DNA from: Siphlonurus alternatus
Taxonomy: Eukaryota; Arthropoda; Insecta; Ephemeroptera; Siphlonuridae
Length of the DNA: 64,000 nucleotides
Assembly: GCA_949825025.1 (NCBI GenBank)
Contig: OX463780.1
Span: 50,161,488 to 50,225,487, forward strand
Direction: 5' to 3'
Numbering within the stretch: the stretch's first letter is position 1; each line of letters begins with the position of its first letter. Made by a program: the position numbers and the translations under genes. Shown piece after piece: positions 1 to 13,766 of the stretch. The notes under the pieces were generated by a model. It was not told the origin of the DNA. It saw only the letters and a program-made list of their open reading frames with translations, and ran no database searches.

Positions 1-1450
1 AATTCAATTCATTTATTCAATTCAATTCAATTCAAATCAATGCAATTCAATTCATTTATTCAATTCAATTCAATTCAATTCAATTCAATTCAATTCATTC
101 AATTCATTTATTCAATTCAATTCAATTCAATTCAATTTAATTTAATTCAATTCATTTATTCAATTCAATTCAATTTATTTCAATTCAATTTAATTCAATT
201 CAAATCAATTCAATTCATTTATTCAATTCAATTCAAATCAATTCAATTCATTTATTCAATTCACTTCAATTCAATTTAATTTAATTCAATTCATTTATTC
301 AATTCAATTCAAATCAATGCAATTCAATTCATTTATTCAATTCAATTCAATTCAATTCAATTCAATTCATTCAATTCATTTATTCAATTCAATTCAATTC
401 AATTCAATTCAATTCATTTATTCAATTCAATTCAATTTATTTCAATTCAATTTAATTCAATTCAAATCAATTCAATTCATTTATTCAATTCAATTCAATT
501 CAATTCAATCAATTCAAATCAATTCAATTCAAATAAATTCAAATCAATTCAATTCATTTCAATTCAAATCAATTCAATTCAAATCAATTCAAATCAATTC
601 AATTCATTTATTCAATTCAATTCAATTCAATTCAATTCAATGCAGTTCAATTCAAATCAATTCAATTCAATTCAATTCAATTCATTTATTCAATTCAATT
701 CACTTATTTAATTCAATTCAATTCAATTCATTTATTCAATTCAATTCAAATCAAGTCAATTTATTTATTCAATTCACTCAATTCAAGTCAATTCAATTCA
801 AATCAATTCAATTCAATTCAATTCAATTCAATTCAATTCAATTCAATTCAATTCAATTCAATTCAATTCAATTCAAATCAATTCAATTCAAATCAATTCA
901 ATTCAATTCATTTATTCAATTCATTCAATTTAAGTCAATTCAATTCAAATCAATTCAATTCAATTCAATTCAATTCAATTCAATTCAAATCAATTCAAAT
1001 CAATTCAAATCAATTCAATTCATTTATTTAATTCAATTCAATTCAATGCAGTTCAATTCAATTCAATTCAATTCAATTCATTTATTCAATTCAAGTCAAT
1101 TCAATCAATTCAAATCAATTCAAATCAATTCAATTCATTTATTCAATTCATTTCAATTCAAATCAATTCAATTCAAATCAATTCAAATCAATTCAATTCA
1201 TTTATTCAATTGATTCAATTCAAGTCAATTCAATTCAAATCAAATCAATTCAATTCAATTCAATTCAAATCAATTCAATTCAATTCAAATCAATTCAATT
1301 CAATTTAATTCAATTTAATTTAATTCAATTAAAATCAATTCAATTCTTTTATTCAATTCATTCAATTCAAGTCAATTCAAATCAATTTAATTTAATTCAA
1401 TTCAAATCAATTCAAATTTATTCAATTCATTTATTCAATTCAATTCAAAT

Positions 1451-2455
1451 CAATGCAATTCAATTCATTTATTCAATTCAATTTAATTCAATTCAATTCA
1501 ATTCAATTCAATTCAATTCAATTCATTCATTCAATTCATTTATTCAATTCAATTTAATTCAATTCAATTCAATTTAATTTAATTCAATTCATTTATTCAA
1601 TTCAATTCAATTTATTTCAATTCAATTTAATTCAATTCAATTCAAATCAATTCATTTATTCAATTCAAGTCAATTCAATTCAATCAATTCAAATCAATTC
1701 AAATCAATTCAATTCATTTATTCAATTCATTTCAATTCAAGTCAATTCAAATCAATTCAATTCAATTCAATTCAATCCAAATCAATTCAATTCAATTCAT
1801 TTATTCAATTCAATTCAATTCAATTCAATTCAATTCAATTCAATTTAATTTAATTCAATTCATTTATTCAATTCAATTCAATTTATTTCAATTCAATTTA
1901 ATTCAATTCAATTCAATTCAATTCAATTCAATTCAATTCAAATCAATTCAATTAATTTATTCAATTCAATTCAATTCAATTCAATTCAATTTAATTTAAT
2001 TCAATTCATTTATACAATTCAATTCAATTTATTTCAATTCAATTTAATTCAATTCAATTCAAACCAATTCAATTCATTTATTCAATTCAAGTCAATTCAA
2101 TTCAAATCAATTCAAATCAATTCATTTATTCAATTCATTTCAATTCAATTCATTTATTCAATTCATTCAATTCAAGTCAATTCAATTCAAATCAATTCAA
2201 TTCGATTTAATTCAAATCAATTTAATTCAATTTAATTCAATTCAAATCAATTCAATTCAATTCAATTCAATTCAATTCAATTCAATTCAATTCAATTCAA
2301 TTCAATTCAATTCAATTCAATTCAATTTAATTCAATTCAATTCAAATCAATTCAATTCTTTTATTCAATTCATTCAATTCAAGTCAATTCAATTCAAATC
2401 AATTTAATTTATATCAATTCAAATCAATTCAAATTTATTCAATTCATTTATTCAA
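1451..2455. repeat. About 1-kb satellite module, copy 1
   Basis: The module runs in fixed order: AATGCAATTC start, TTCAATTTAATTC steps, a GTCAA/TCAA cluster, CAATCCAAATC, AATTAATTTATTC, the rare TTTATACAATTC (near 2,011), CAAACCAATTC, TTCGATT (near 2,203), a long pure CAATT run, TTCTTTTATTC, and AATTTATATC near the end. The same order recurs at 3,495-4,435, 20,985-21,955, 22,950-23,945 and 25,244-26,262. Confidence 0.75.
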
Positions 2456-3494
2456 TTCAATTCAATTCAAATCAATGCAATTCAATTCATTTATTCAATT
2501 CAATTCAATTCAATTCAATTCAATTCAAATCAATTCAATTCAATTATTCAATTCAATTCAATTCAATTTAATTTAATTCAATTCATTTATTCAATTCAAT
2601 TCAATTCAAATCAATGCAATTCAATTCATTTATTCAATTCAATTCAATTCAATTCAATTCAATTCATTCAATTCATTTATTCAATTCAATTCAATTCAAT
2701 TCAATTTAATTTAATTCAATTCATTTATTCAATTCAATTCAATTTATTTCAATTCAATTTAATTCAATTCAAATCAATTCAATTCATTTATTCAATTCAA
2801 TTCAAATCAATTCAATTCATTTATTCAATTCAATTCAATTCAATTTAATTTAATTCAATTCATTTATTCAATTCAATTCAATTCAAATCAATGCAATTCA
2901 ATTCATTTATTCAATTCAATTCAATTCAATTCAATTCAATTCAATTCATTCAATTCATTTATTCAATTCAATTCAATTCAATTCAATTCAATTTAATTTA
3001 ATTCAATTCATTTATTCAATTCAATTCAATTTATTTCAATTCAATTTAATTCAATTCAAATCAATTCAATTCATTTATTCAATTCATTTCAATTCAAATC
3101 AATTCAATTCAAATCAATTCAATTCATTTATTCAATTGATTCAATTCAAGTCAATTCAATTCAAATCAAATCAATTCAATTCAAATCAATTCAATTCATT
3201 TATTCAATTCATTTCAATTCAAATCAATTCAATTCATTTATTCAATTGATTCAATTCAAGTCAATTCAATTCAAATCAAATCAAATCAATTCAATTCAAT
3301 TCAATTCAAATCAATTCAATTCAATTCAAATCAATTCAATTCAATTTAATTCAATTTAATTTAATTTAATTCAATTAAAATCAATTCAATTCTTTTATTC
3401 AATTCATTCAATTCAAGTCAATTCAAATCAATTTAATTTAATTCAATTCAAATCAATTCAAATTTATTCAATTCATTTATTCAATTCAATTCAA

Positions 3495-4435
3495 ATCAAT
3501 GCAATTCAATTCATTTATTCAATTCAATTTAATTCAATTCAATTCAATTCAATTCATTCATTCAATTCATTTATTCAATTCAATTTAATTCAATTCAATT
3601 CAATTTAATTTAATTCAATTCATTTATTCAATTCAATTCAATTTATTTCAATTCAATTTAATTCAATTCAATTCAAATCAATTCATTTATTCAATTCAAG
3701 TCAATTCAATTCAATCAATTCAAATCAATTCAAATCAATTCAATTCGTTTATTCAATTCATTTCAATTCAAGTCAATTCAAATCAATTCAATTCAATTCA
3801 ATTCAATCCAAATCAATTCAATTCAATTCATTTATTCAATTCAATTCAATTCAATTCAATTCAATTCAATTCAATTTAATTTAATTCAATTCATTTATTC
3901 AATTCAATTCAATTTATTTCAATTCAATTTAATTCAATTCAATTCAATTCAATTCAATTCAAATCAATTCAATTAATTTATTCAATTCAATTCAATTCAA
4001 TTTAATTTAATTCAATTCATTTATACAATTCAATTCAATTTATTTCAATTCAATTTAATTCAATTCAATTCAAACCAATTCAATTCATTTATTCAATTCA
4101 AGTCAATTCAATTCAAATCAATTCAAATCAATTCATTTATTCAATTCATTTCAATTCAATTCATTTATTCAATTAATTCAATTCAAGTCAATTCAATTCA
4201 AATCAATTCAATTCGATTCAATTCAAATCAATTTAATTCAATTTAATTCAATTCAAATCAATTCAATTCAATTCAATTCAATTCAATTCAATTCAATTCA
4301 ATTCAATTCAATTTAATTCAATTCAATTCAAATCAATTCAATTCTTTTATTCAATTCATTCAATTCAAGTCAATTTAATTCAAATCAATTTAATTTATAT
4401 CAATTCAAATCAATTCAAATTTATTCAATTCATTT
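3495..4435. repeat. About 1-kb satellite module, copy 2
   Basis: Same landmark order as the module at 1,451, with TTTATACAATTC near 4,020 and TTCGATT near 4,213, so the two are about 2.0 kb apart. Copy-specific differences include AATTAATTC where copy 1 has AATTCATTC before the GTCAA step. Confidence 0.75.
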
Positions 4436-7400
4436 ATTCAATTCAATTCAATTCAAATCAATGCAATTCAATTCATTTATTCAATTCAATTCAATTCAAT
4501 TCAATTCAATTCAAATCAATTCAATTCATTTATTCAATTCAATTCAATTCAATTTAATTTAATTCAATTCATTTATTCAATTCAATTCAATTCAAATCAA
4601 TGCAATTCAATTCATTTATTCAATTCAATTCAATTCAATTCAATTCAATTCAATTCATTCAATTCATTTATTCAATTCAATTCAATTCAATTCAATTCAA
4701 TTTAATTTAATTCAATTCATTTATTCAATTCAATTCAATTTATTTCAATTCAATTTAATTCAATTCAAATCAATTCAATTCATTTATTCAATTCAATTCA
4801 AATCAATTCAATTCATTTATTCAATTCAATTCAATTCAATTTAATTTAATTCAATTCATTTATTCAATTCAATTCAATTCAATTCAATTCATTCAATTCA
4901 TTTATTCAATTCAATTCAATTCAATTCAATTTAATTTAATTCAATTCATTTATTCAATTCAATTCAATTTATTTCAATTCAATTTAATTCAATTCAATTC
5001 AATTCAATTCAATTCAATTCAAATCAATTCAATTAATTTATTCAATTCAATTCAATTCAATTCAATTTAATTTAATTCAATTCATTTATACAATTCAATT
5101 CAATTTATTTCAATTCAATTTAATTCAATTCAATTCAAACCAATTCAATTCATTTATTCAATTCAAGTCAATTCAATTCAAATCAATTCAAATCAATTCA
5201 TTTATTCAATTCATTTCAATTCAATTCATTTATTCAATTAATTCAATTCAAGTCAATTCAATTCAAATCAATTCAATTCGATTCAATTCAAATCAATTTA
5301 ATTCAATTTAATTCAATTCAAATCAATTCAATTCAATTCAATTCAATTCAATTCAATTCAATTCAATTCAATTCAATTCAATTTAATTCAATTCAATTCA
5401 AATCAATTCAATTCTTTTATTCAATTCATTCAATTCAAGTCAATTTAATTCAAATCAATTTAATTTATATCAATTCAAATCAATTCAAATTTATTCAATT
5501 CATTTATTCAATTCAATTCAATTCAAATCAATGCAATTCAATTCATTTATTCAATTCAATTCAATTCAATTCAATTCAATTCAAATCAATTCAATTCATT
5601 TATTCAATTCAATTCAATTCAATTTAATTTAATTCAATTCATTTATTCAATTCAATTCAATTCAAATCAATGCAATTCAATTCATTTATTCAATTCAATT
5701 CAATTCAATTCAATTCAATTCAATTCAATTCAATTCAATTCAATTCAATTCAATTCATTCAATTCATTTATTCAATTCAATTCAATTCAATTCAATTCAA
5801 TTTAATTTAATTCAATTCATTTATTCAATTCAATTCAATTTATTTCAATTCAATTTAATTCAATTCAAATCAATTCAATTCATTTATTCAATTCAATTCA
5901 AATCAATTCAATTCATTTATTCAATTCAATTCAATTCAATTTAATTTAATTCAATTCATTTATTCAATTCAATTCAATTCAAATCAATGCAATTCAATTC
6001 ATTTATTCAATTCAATTCAATTCAATTCAATTCAATTCATTCAATTCATTTATTCAATTCAATTCAATTCAATTCAATTTAATTTAATTCAATTCATTTA
6101 TTCAATTCAATTCAATTTATTTCAATTCAATTTAATTCAATTCAAATCAATTCAATTCATTTATTCAATTCAATTCAATTCAATTCAATCAATTCAAATC
6201 AATTCAATTCAAATAAATTCAAATCAATTCAATTCATTTCAATTCAAATCAATTCAATTCAAATCAATTCAAATCAATTCAATTCATTTATTCAATTCAA
6301 TTCAATTCAATTCAATGCAGTTCAATTCAAATCAATTCAATTCAATTCAATTCAATTCATTTATTCAATTCAATTCACTTATTTAATTCAATTCAATTCA
6401 ATTCATTTATTCAATTCAATTCAAATCAAGTCAATTTATTTATTCAATTCATTCAATTCAAGTCAATTCAATTCAAATCAATTCAATTCAATTCAATTCA
6501 ATTCAATTCAATTCAATTCAATTCAATTCAATTCAATTCAAATCAATTCAATTCAAATCAATTCAATTCAATTCATTTATTCAATTCATTCAATTTAAGT
6601 CAATTCAATTCAAATCAATTCAATTCAATTCAATTCAATTCAATTCAAATCAATTCAAATCAATTCAAATCAATTCAAATCAATTCAATTCATTTATTTA
6701 ATTCAATTCAATTCAATGCAGTTCAATTCAATTCAATTCAATTCAATTCATTTATTCAATTCAATTCAATTCAATTCAAATCAATTCAAATCAATTCAAT
6801 TCATTTATTCAATTCAATGCAATTCAGTTCAATCCAATCCAATCCAATCCAATGCAATCCAATTCAATTTTATTCAATTCATTTATTCAATTCAATTCAT
6901 TTATTCAATTCAATTCTATTCAATTCAAATTAATTCAATTCAATTCATTTATTCAATTCATTTATTCAATTCAATTCAATTCAATTCATTTAATTCAATT
7001 CATTTATTCAATTCAATTCAATTTATTTCAATTCAATTCAATTCAATCAATTCAAATCAATTCAAATCAATTCAATTTGATTCAATTCAAATCAATTCAA
7101 TTCATTTTTCAATTGATTCAATTCAAGTCAATTCAATTTAAATCAATTTAATTCAATTATTTAATTCAAGTCAATTCAATTCAATCAATTCAAATCAATT
7201 CAATTCAAATCAATTCAATTCGATTCAATTCAAATCAATTTAATTCAATTTAATTCAATTCAATTCAAATCAATTCAATTCATTTATTCAATTGATTCAA
7301 TTCAAGTCAATTCAATTTAAATCAATTCAATTCAAATCATTTCAATTCATTCATTCAATTCATTTATTCAATTCAATTCAATTCAATTTAATTTAATTCA

Positions 7401-8462
7401 ATTCATTTATTCAATTCAATTCAATTTATTTCAATGTAATTCAATTCAAATCAATTCAATTCATTTATTCAATTCAAGTCAATTCAATCAATTCAAATCA
7501 ATTCAATTCAAATCAATTCAATTCAAATCAATTTAATTCATTTATTCAATTCATTTCAATTCAAATCAATTCAATTCAAATCAATTCAAATCAATTCAAT
7601 TCATTTATTCAATTGATTCAATTCAAGTCAATTCAATTCAAATCAAATCAATTCAATTCAATTCAATTCAAATCAATTCAATTCAATTCAAATCAATTCA
7701 ATTCAATTTAATTCAATTTTATTTAATTTAATTCAATTAAAATCAATTCAATTCTTTTATTCAATTCATTCAATTCAAGTCAATTCAAATCAATTTAATT
7801 TAATTCAATTCAAATCAATTCAAATTTATTCAATTCATTTATTCAATTCAATTCAAATCAATGCAATTCAATTCATTTATTCAATTCAATTTAATTCAAT
7901 TCAATTCAATTCAATTCAATTCAATTCAATTCAATTCATTCATTCAATTCATTTATTCAATTCAATTTAATTCAATTCAATTCAATTTAATTTAATTCAA
8001 TTCATTTATTCAATTCAATTCAATTTATTTCAATTCAATTTAATTCAATTCAATTCAAATCAATTCATTTATTCAATTCAAGTCAATTCAATTCAATCAA
8101 TTCAAATCAATTCAATTCATTTATTCAATTCATTTCAATTCAAGTCAATTCAAATCAATTCAATTCAATTCAATTCAATCCAAATCAATTCAATTCAATT
8201 CATTTATTCAATTCATTTATTCAATTCAATTCAATTCAATTCAATTCAATTCAATTCAATTCAATTTAATTCAATTCATTTATTCAATTCAATTCAATTT
8301 ATTTCAATTCAATTTAATTCAATTCAATTCAATTCAATTCAATTCAATTCAATTCAATTCAATTTAATTTGATTCAAATCAATTCAATTCTTTTATTCAA
8401 TTCATTCAATTCAAGTCAATTCAATTCAAATCAATTTAATTTATATCAATTCAAATCAATTC
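4085..8462. repeat. About 4.4-kb tandem duplication, first copy
   Basis: Landmarks in this block recur about 4.3-4.4 kb downstream: AATTAATTC 4,171/8,552 and 5,236/9,637, AAATAAATTC 6,211/10,602, and the AATCC cluster 6,831/11,160. Within it, 6,716-7,151 and 11,045-11,480 give identical translations in two frames. The offset falls from about 4,396 to 4,329 because the second copy lacks about 65 bp near 10,950. Confidence 0.8.
6831..6860. repeat. (AATCC)n landmark cluster 1
   Basis: Four AATCC units, AATGC, then AATCC, preceded by TGCAATTCAGTTC and followed by AATTCAATTTTATTC. This C-rich pentamer variant is confined to eleven such clusters in the window. Confidence 0.9.
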
Positions 8463-11400
8463 AATTCATTTATTCAATTCAAGTCAATTCAATTCAAATC
8501 AATTCAAATCAATTCATTTATTCAATTCATTTCAATTCAATTCATTTATTCAATTAATTCAATTCAAGTCAATTCAATTCAAATCAATTCAATTCGATTC
8601 AATTCAAATCAATTTAATTCAATTTAATTCAATTCAAATCAATTCAATTCAATTCAATTCAATTCAATTCAATTCAATTCAATTCAATTCAATTCAATTC
8701 AATTCAATTTAATTCAATTCAATTCAAATCAATTCAATTCTTTTATTCAATTCATTCAATTCAAGTCAATTTAATTCAAATCAATTTAATTTATATCAAT
8801 TCAAATCAATTCAAATTTATTCAATTCATTTATTCAATTCAATTCAATTCAAATCAATGCAATTCAATTCATTTATTCAATTCAATTCAATTCAATTCAA
8901 TTCAATTCAAATCAATTCAATTCATTTATTCAATTCAATTCAATTCAATTTAATTTAATTCAATTCATTTATTCAATTCAATTCAATTCAAATCAATGCA
9001 ATTCAATTCATTTATTCAATTCAATTCAATTCAATTCAATTCAATTCAATTCAATTCATTCAATTCATTTATTCAATTCAATTCAATTCAATTCAATTCA
9101 ATTTAATTTAATTCAATTCATTTATTCAATTCAATTCAATTTATTTCAATTCAATTTAATTCAATTCAAATCAATTCAATTCATTTATTCAATTCAATTC
9201 AAATCAATTCAATTCATTTATTCAATTCAATTCAATTCAATTTAATTTAATTCAATTCATTTATTCAATTCAATTCAATTCAATTCAATTCATTCAATTC
9301 ATTTATTCAATTCAATTCAATTCAATTCAATTTAATTTAATTCAATTCATTTATTCAATTCAATTCAATTTATTTCAATTCAATTTAATTCAATTCAATT
9401 CAATTCAATTCAATTCAATTCAAATCAATTCAATTAATTTATTCAATTCAATTCAATTCAATTCAATTTAATTTAATTCAATTCATTTATACAATTCAAT
9501 TCAATTTATTTCAATTCAATTTAATTCAATTCAATTCAAACCAATTCAATTCATTTATTCAATTCAAGTCAATTCAATTCAAATCAATTCAAATCAATTC
9601 ATTTATTCAATTCATTTCAATTCAATTCATTTATTCAATTAATTCAATTCAAGTCAATTCAATTCAAATCAATTCAATTCGATTCAATTCAAATCAATTT
9701 AATTCAATTTAATTCAATTCAAATCAATTCAATTCAATTCAATTCAATTCAATTCAATTCAATTCAATTCAATTCAATTCAATTTAATTCAATTCAATTC
9801 AAATCAATTCAATTCTTTTATTCAATTCATTCAATTCAAGTCAATTTAATTCAAATCAATTTAATTTATATCAATTCAAATCAATTCAAATTTATTCAAT
9901 TCATTTATTCAATTCAATTCAATTCAAATCAATGCAATTCAATTCATTTATTCAATTCAATTCAATTCAATTCAATTCAATTCAAATCAATTCAATTCAT
10001 TTATTCAATTCAATTCAATTCAATTTAATTTAATTCAATTCATTTATTCAATTCAATTCAATTCAAATCAATGCAATTCAATTCATTTATTCAATTCAAT
10101 TCAATTCAATTCAATTCAATTCAATTCAATTCAATTCAATTCAATTCAATTCATTCAATTCATTTATTCAATTCAATTCAATTCAATTCAATTTAATTTA
10201 ATTCAATTCATTTATTCAATTCAATTCAATTTATTTCAATTCAATTTAATTCAATTCAAATCAATTCAATTCATTTATTCAATTCAATTCAAATCAATTC
10301 AATTCATTTATTCAATTCAATTCAATTCAATTTAATTTAATTCAATTCATTTATTCAATTCAATTCAATTCAAATCAATGCAATTCAATTCATTTATTCA
10401 ATTCAATTCAATTCAATTCAATTCAATTCATTCAATTCATTTATTCAATTCAATTCAATTCAATTCAATTTAATTTAATTCAATTCATTTATTCAATTCA
10501 ATTCAATTTATTTCAATTCAATTTAATTCAATTCAAATCAATTCAATTCATTTATTCAATTCAATTCAATTCAATTCAATCAATTCAAATCAATTCAATT
10601 CAAATAAATTCAAATCAATTCAATTCATTTCAATTCAAATCAATTCAATTCAAATCAATTCAAATCAATTCAATTCATTTATTCAATTCAATTCAATTCA
10701 ATGCAGTTCAATTCAAATCAATTCAATTCAATTCAATTCAATTCATTTATTCAATTCAATTCACTTATTTAATTCAATTCAATTCAATTCATTTATTCAA
10801 TTCAATTCAAATCAAGTCAATTTATTTATTCAATTCATTCAATTCAAGTCAATTCAATTCAAATCAATTCAATTCAATTCAATTCAATTCAATTCAATTC
10901 AATTCAATTCAATTCAATTCAATTCAAATCAATTCAATTCAAATCAATTCAATTCAATTCAATTCAATTCAATTCAAATCAATTCAAATCAATTCAAATC
11001 AATTCAAATCAATTCAATTCATTTATTTAATTCAATTCAATTCAATGCAGTTCAATTCAATTCAATTCAATTCAATTCATTTATTCAATTCAATTCAATT
11101 CAATTCAAATCAATTCAAATCAATTCAATTCATTTATTCAATTCAATGCAATTCAGTTCAATCCAATCCAATCCAATCCAATGCAATCCAATTCAATTTT
11201 ATTCAATTCATTTATTCAATTCAATTCATTTATTCAATTCAATTCTATTCAATTCAAATTAATTCAATTCAATTCATTTATTCAATTCATTTATTCAATT
11301 CAATTCAATTCAATTCATTTAATTCAATTCATTTATTCAATTCAATTCAATTTATTTCAATTCAATTCAATTCAATCAATTCAAATCAATTCAAATCAAT

Positions 11401-12790
11401 TCAATTTGATTCAATTCAAATCAATTCAATTCATTTTTCAATTGATTCAATTCAAGTCAATTCAATTTAAATCAATTTAATTCAATTATTTAATTCAAGT
11501 CAATTCAATTCAATCAATTCAAATCAATTCAATTCAAATCAATTCAATTCGATTCAATTCAAATCAATTTAATTCAATTTAATTCAATTCAATTCAAATC
11601 AATTCAATTCATTTATTCAATTGATTCAATTCAAGTCAATTCAATTTAAATCAATTCAATTCAAATCATTTCAATTCATTCATTCAATTCATTTATTCAA
11701 TTCAATTCAATTCAATTTAATTTAATTCAATTCATTTATTCAATTCAATTCAATTTATTTCAATGTAATTCAATTCAAATCAATTCAATTCATTTATTCA
11801 ATTCAATTCAATCAATTCAAATCAATTCAATTCAAATCAATTCAATTCAAATCAATTTAATTCATTTATTCAATTCATTTCAATTCAAATCAATTCAATT
11901 CAAATCAATTCAAATCAATTCAATTCATTTATTCAATTGATTCAATTCAAGTCAATTCAATTCAAATCAAATCAATTCAATTCAATTCAATTCAAATCAA
12001 TTCAATTCAATTCAAATCAATTCAATTCAATTTAATTCAATTTTATTTAATTTAATTCAATTAAAATCAATTCAATTCTTTTATTCAATTCATTCAATTC
12101 AAGTCAATTCAAATCAATTTAATTTAATTCAATTCAAATCAATTCAAATTTATTCAATTCATTTATTCAATTCAATTCAAATCAATGCAATTCAATTCAT
12201 TTATTCAATTCAATTTAATTCAATTCAATTCAATTCAATTCAATTCAATTCAATTCAATTCAATTCATTCATTCAATTCATTTATTCAATTCAATTTAAT
12301 TCAATTCAATTCAATTTAATTTAATTCAATTCATTTATTCAATTCAATTCAATTTATTTCAATTCAATTTAATTCAATTCAATTCAAATCAATTCATTTA
12401 TTCAATTCAAGTCAATTCAATTCAATCAATTCAAATCAATTCAATTCATTTATTCAATTCATTTCAATTCAAGTCAATTCAAATCAATTCAATTCAATTC
12501 AATTCAATCCAAATCAATTCAATTCAATTCATTTATTCAATTCATTTATTCAATTCAATTCAATTCAATTCAATTCAATTCAATTCAATTCAATTTAATT
12601 CAATTCATTTATTCAATTCAATTCAATTTATTTCAATTCAATTTAATTCAATTCAATTCAATTCAATTCAATTCAATTCAATTCAATTTAATTTGATTCA
12701 AATCAATTCAATTCTTTTATTCAATTCATTCAATTCAAGTCAATTCAATTCAAATCAATTTAATTTATATCAATTCAAATCAATTCAAAT
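8463..12790. repeat. About 4.4-kb tandem duplication, second copy
   Basis: Head-to-tail with the preceding copy. Its start at 8,463 matches 4,085, and its end carries AATTTATATC followed by CAAATTTATTC, the sequence that copy 1 loses at the junction. It lacks a stretch with TTCATTTATTC and TTTAAGTC that copy 1 has near 6,570-6,630. Confidence 0.8.
11160..11189. repeat. (AATCC)n landmark cluster 2
   Basis: Identical 30-bp cluster, 4,329 bases after the first, in the second copy of the 4.4-kb duplication. Confidence 0.9.
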
Positions 12791-13736
12791 TTATTCAATT
12801 CATTTATTCAATTCAATTCAATTCAAATCAATGCAATTCAATTCATTTATTCAATTCAATTCAATTCAATTCAAATCAATTCAATTCATTTATTCAATTC
12901 AATTCAATTCAATTTAATTTAATTCAATTCATTTATTCAATTCAATTCAATTCAAATCAATGCAATTCAATTCATTTATTCAATTCAATTCAATTCAATT
13001 CAATTCAATTCAATTCAATTCATTCAATTCATTTATTCAATTCAATTCAATTCAATTCAATTTAATTTAATCCAATTCATTTATTCAATTCAATTCAATT
13101 TATTTCAATTCAATTTAATTCAATTCAAATCAATTCAATTCATTTATTCAATTCAATTCAATTCAATCAATTCAAATCAATTCAATTCAAATAAATTCAA
13201 ATCAATTCAATTCATTTTTTCAATTCATTTCAATTCAAATCAATTCAATTCAAATCAATTCAAATCAATTCAATTCATTTATTCAATTCAATTCAATTCA
13301 ATTCAATTCAATGCAGTTCAATTCAAATCAATTCAATTCAATTCATTTATTCAATTCAATTCACTTATTTAATTCAATTCAATTCAATTCATTTATTCAA
13401 TTCAATTCAAATCAAGTCAATTTATTTATTCAATTCATTCAATTCAAGTCAATTCAATTCAAATCAATTCAATTCAATTCAATTCAATTCAAATCAATTC
13501 AATTCAATTCATTTATTCAATTCATTCAATTTAAGTCAATTCAATTCAAATCAATTCAATTCAATTCAATTCAATTCAAATCAATTCAAATCAATTCATT
13601 TATTTAATTCAATTCAATTCAATGCAGTTCAATTCAAATCAATTCAATTCAATTCATTTATTCAATTCAATTCAATTCAATTCAAATCAATTCAAATCAA
13701 TTCAATTCATTTATTCAATTCAATGCAATTCAGTTC

Positions 13737-13766
13737 AATCCAATCCAATCCAATCCAATGCAATCC
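13737..13766. repeat. (AATCC)n landmark cluster 3
   Basis: Same 30-bp cluster, 2,577 bases after cluster 2. It is the partner of the cluster at 30,396. Confidence 0.9.

Noticed and set aside
317..1213. Long + strand open frames such as 317-1,213 (298 codons) and dozens more across the satellite
   Set aside because: They encode only I-Q-F-N-S repeats with variant steps. The pentamer is stop-free in all three frames, so openness carries no evidence of coding, and overlapping frames give the same peptide.
3740..3755. CENP-B-box-like word at TTCGTTTATTC
   Set aside because: Only the TTCG core is shared. The required GGAA half is absent, and the word occurs only about three times.
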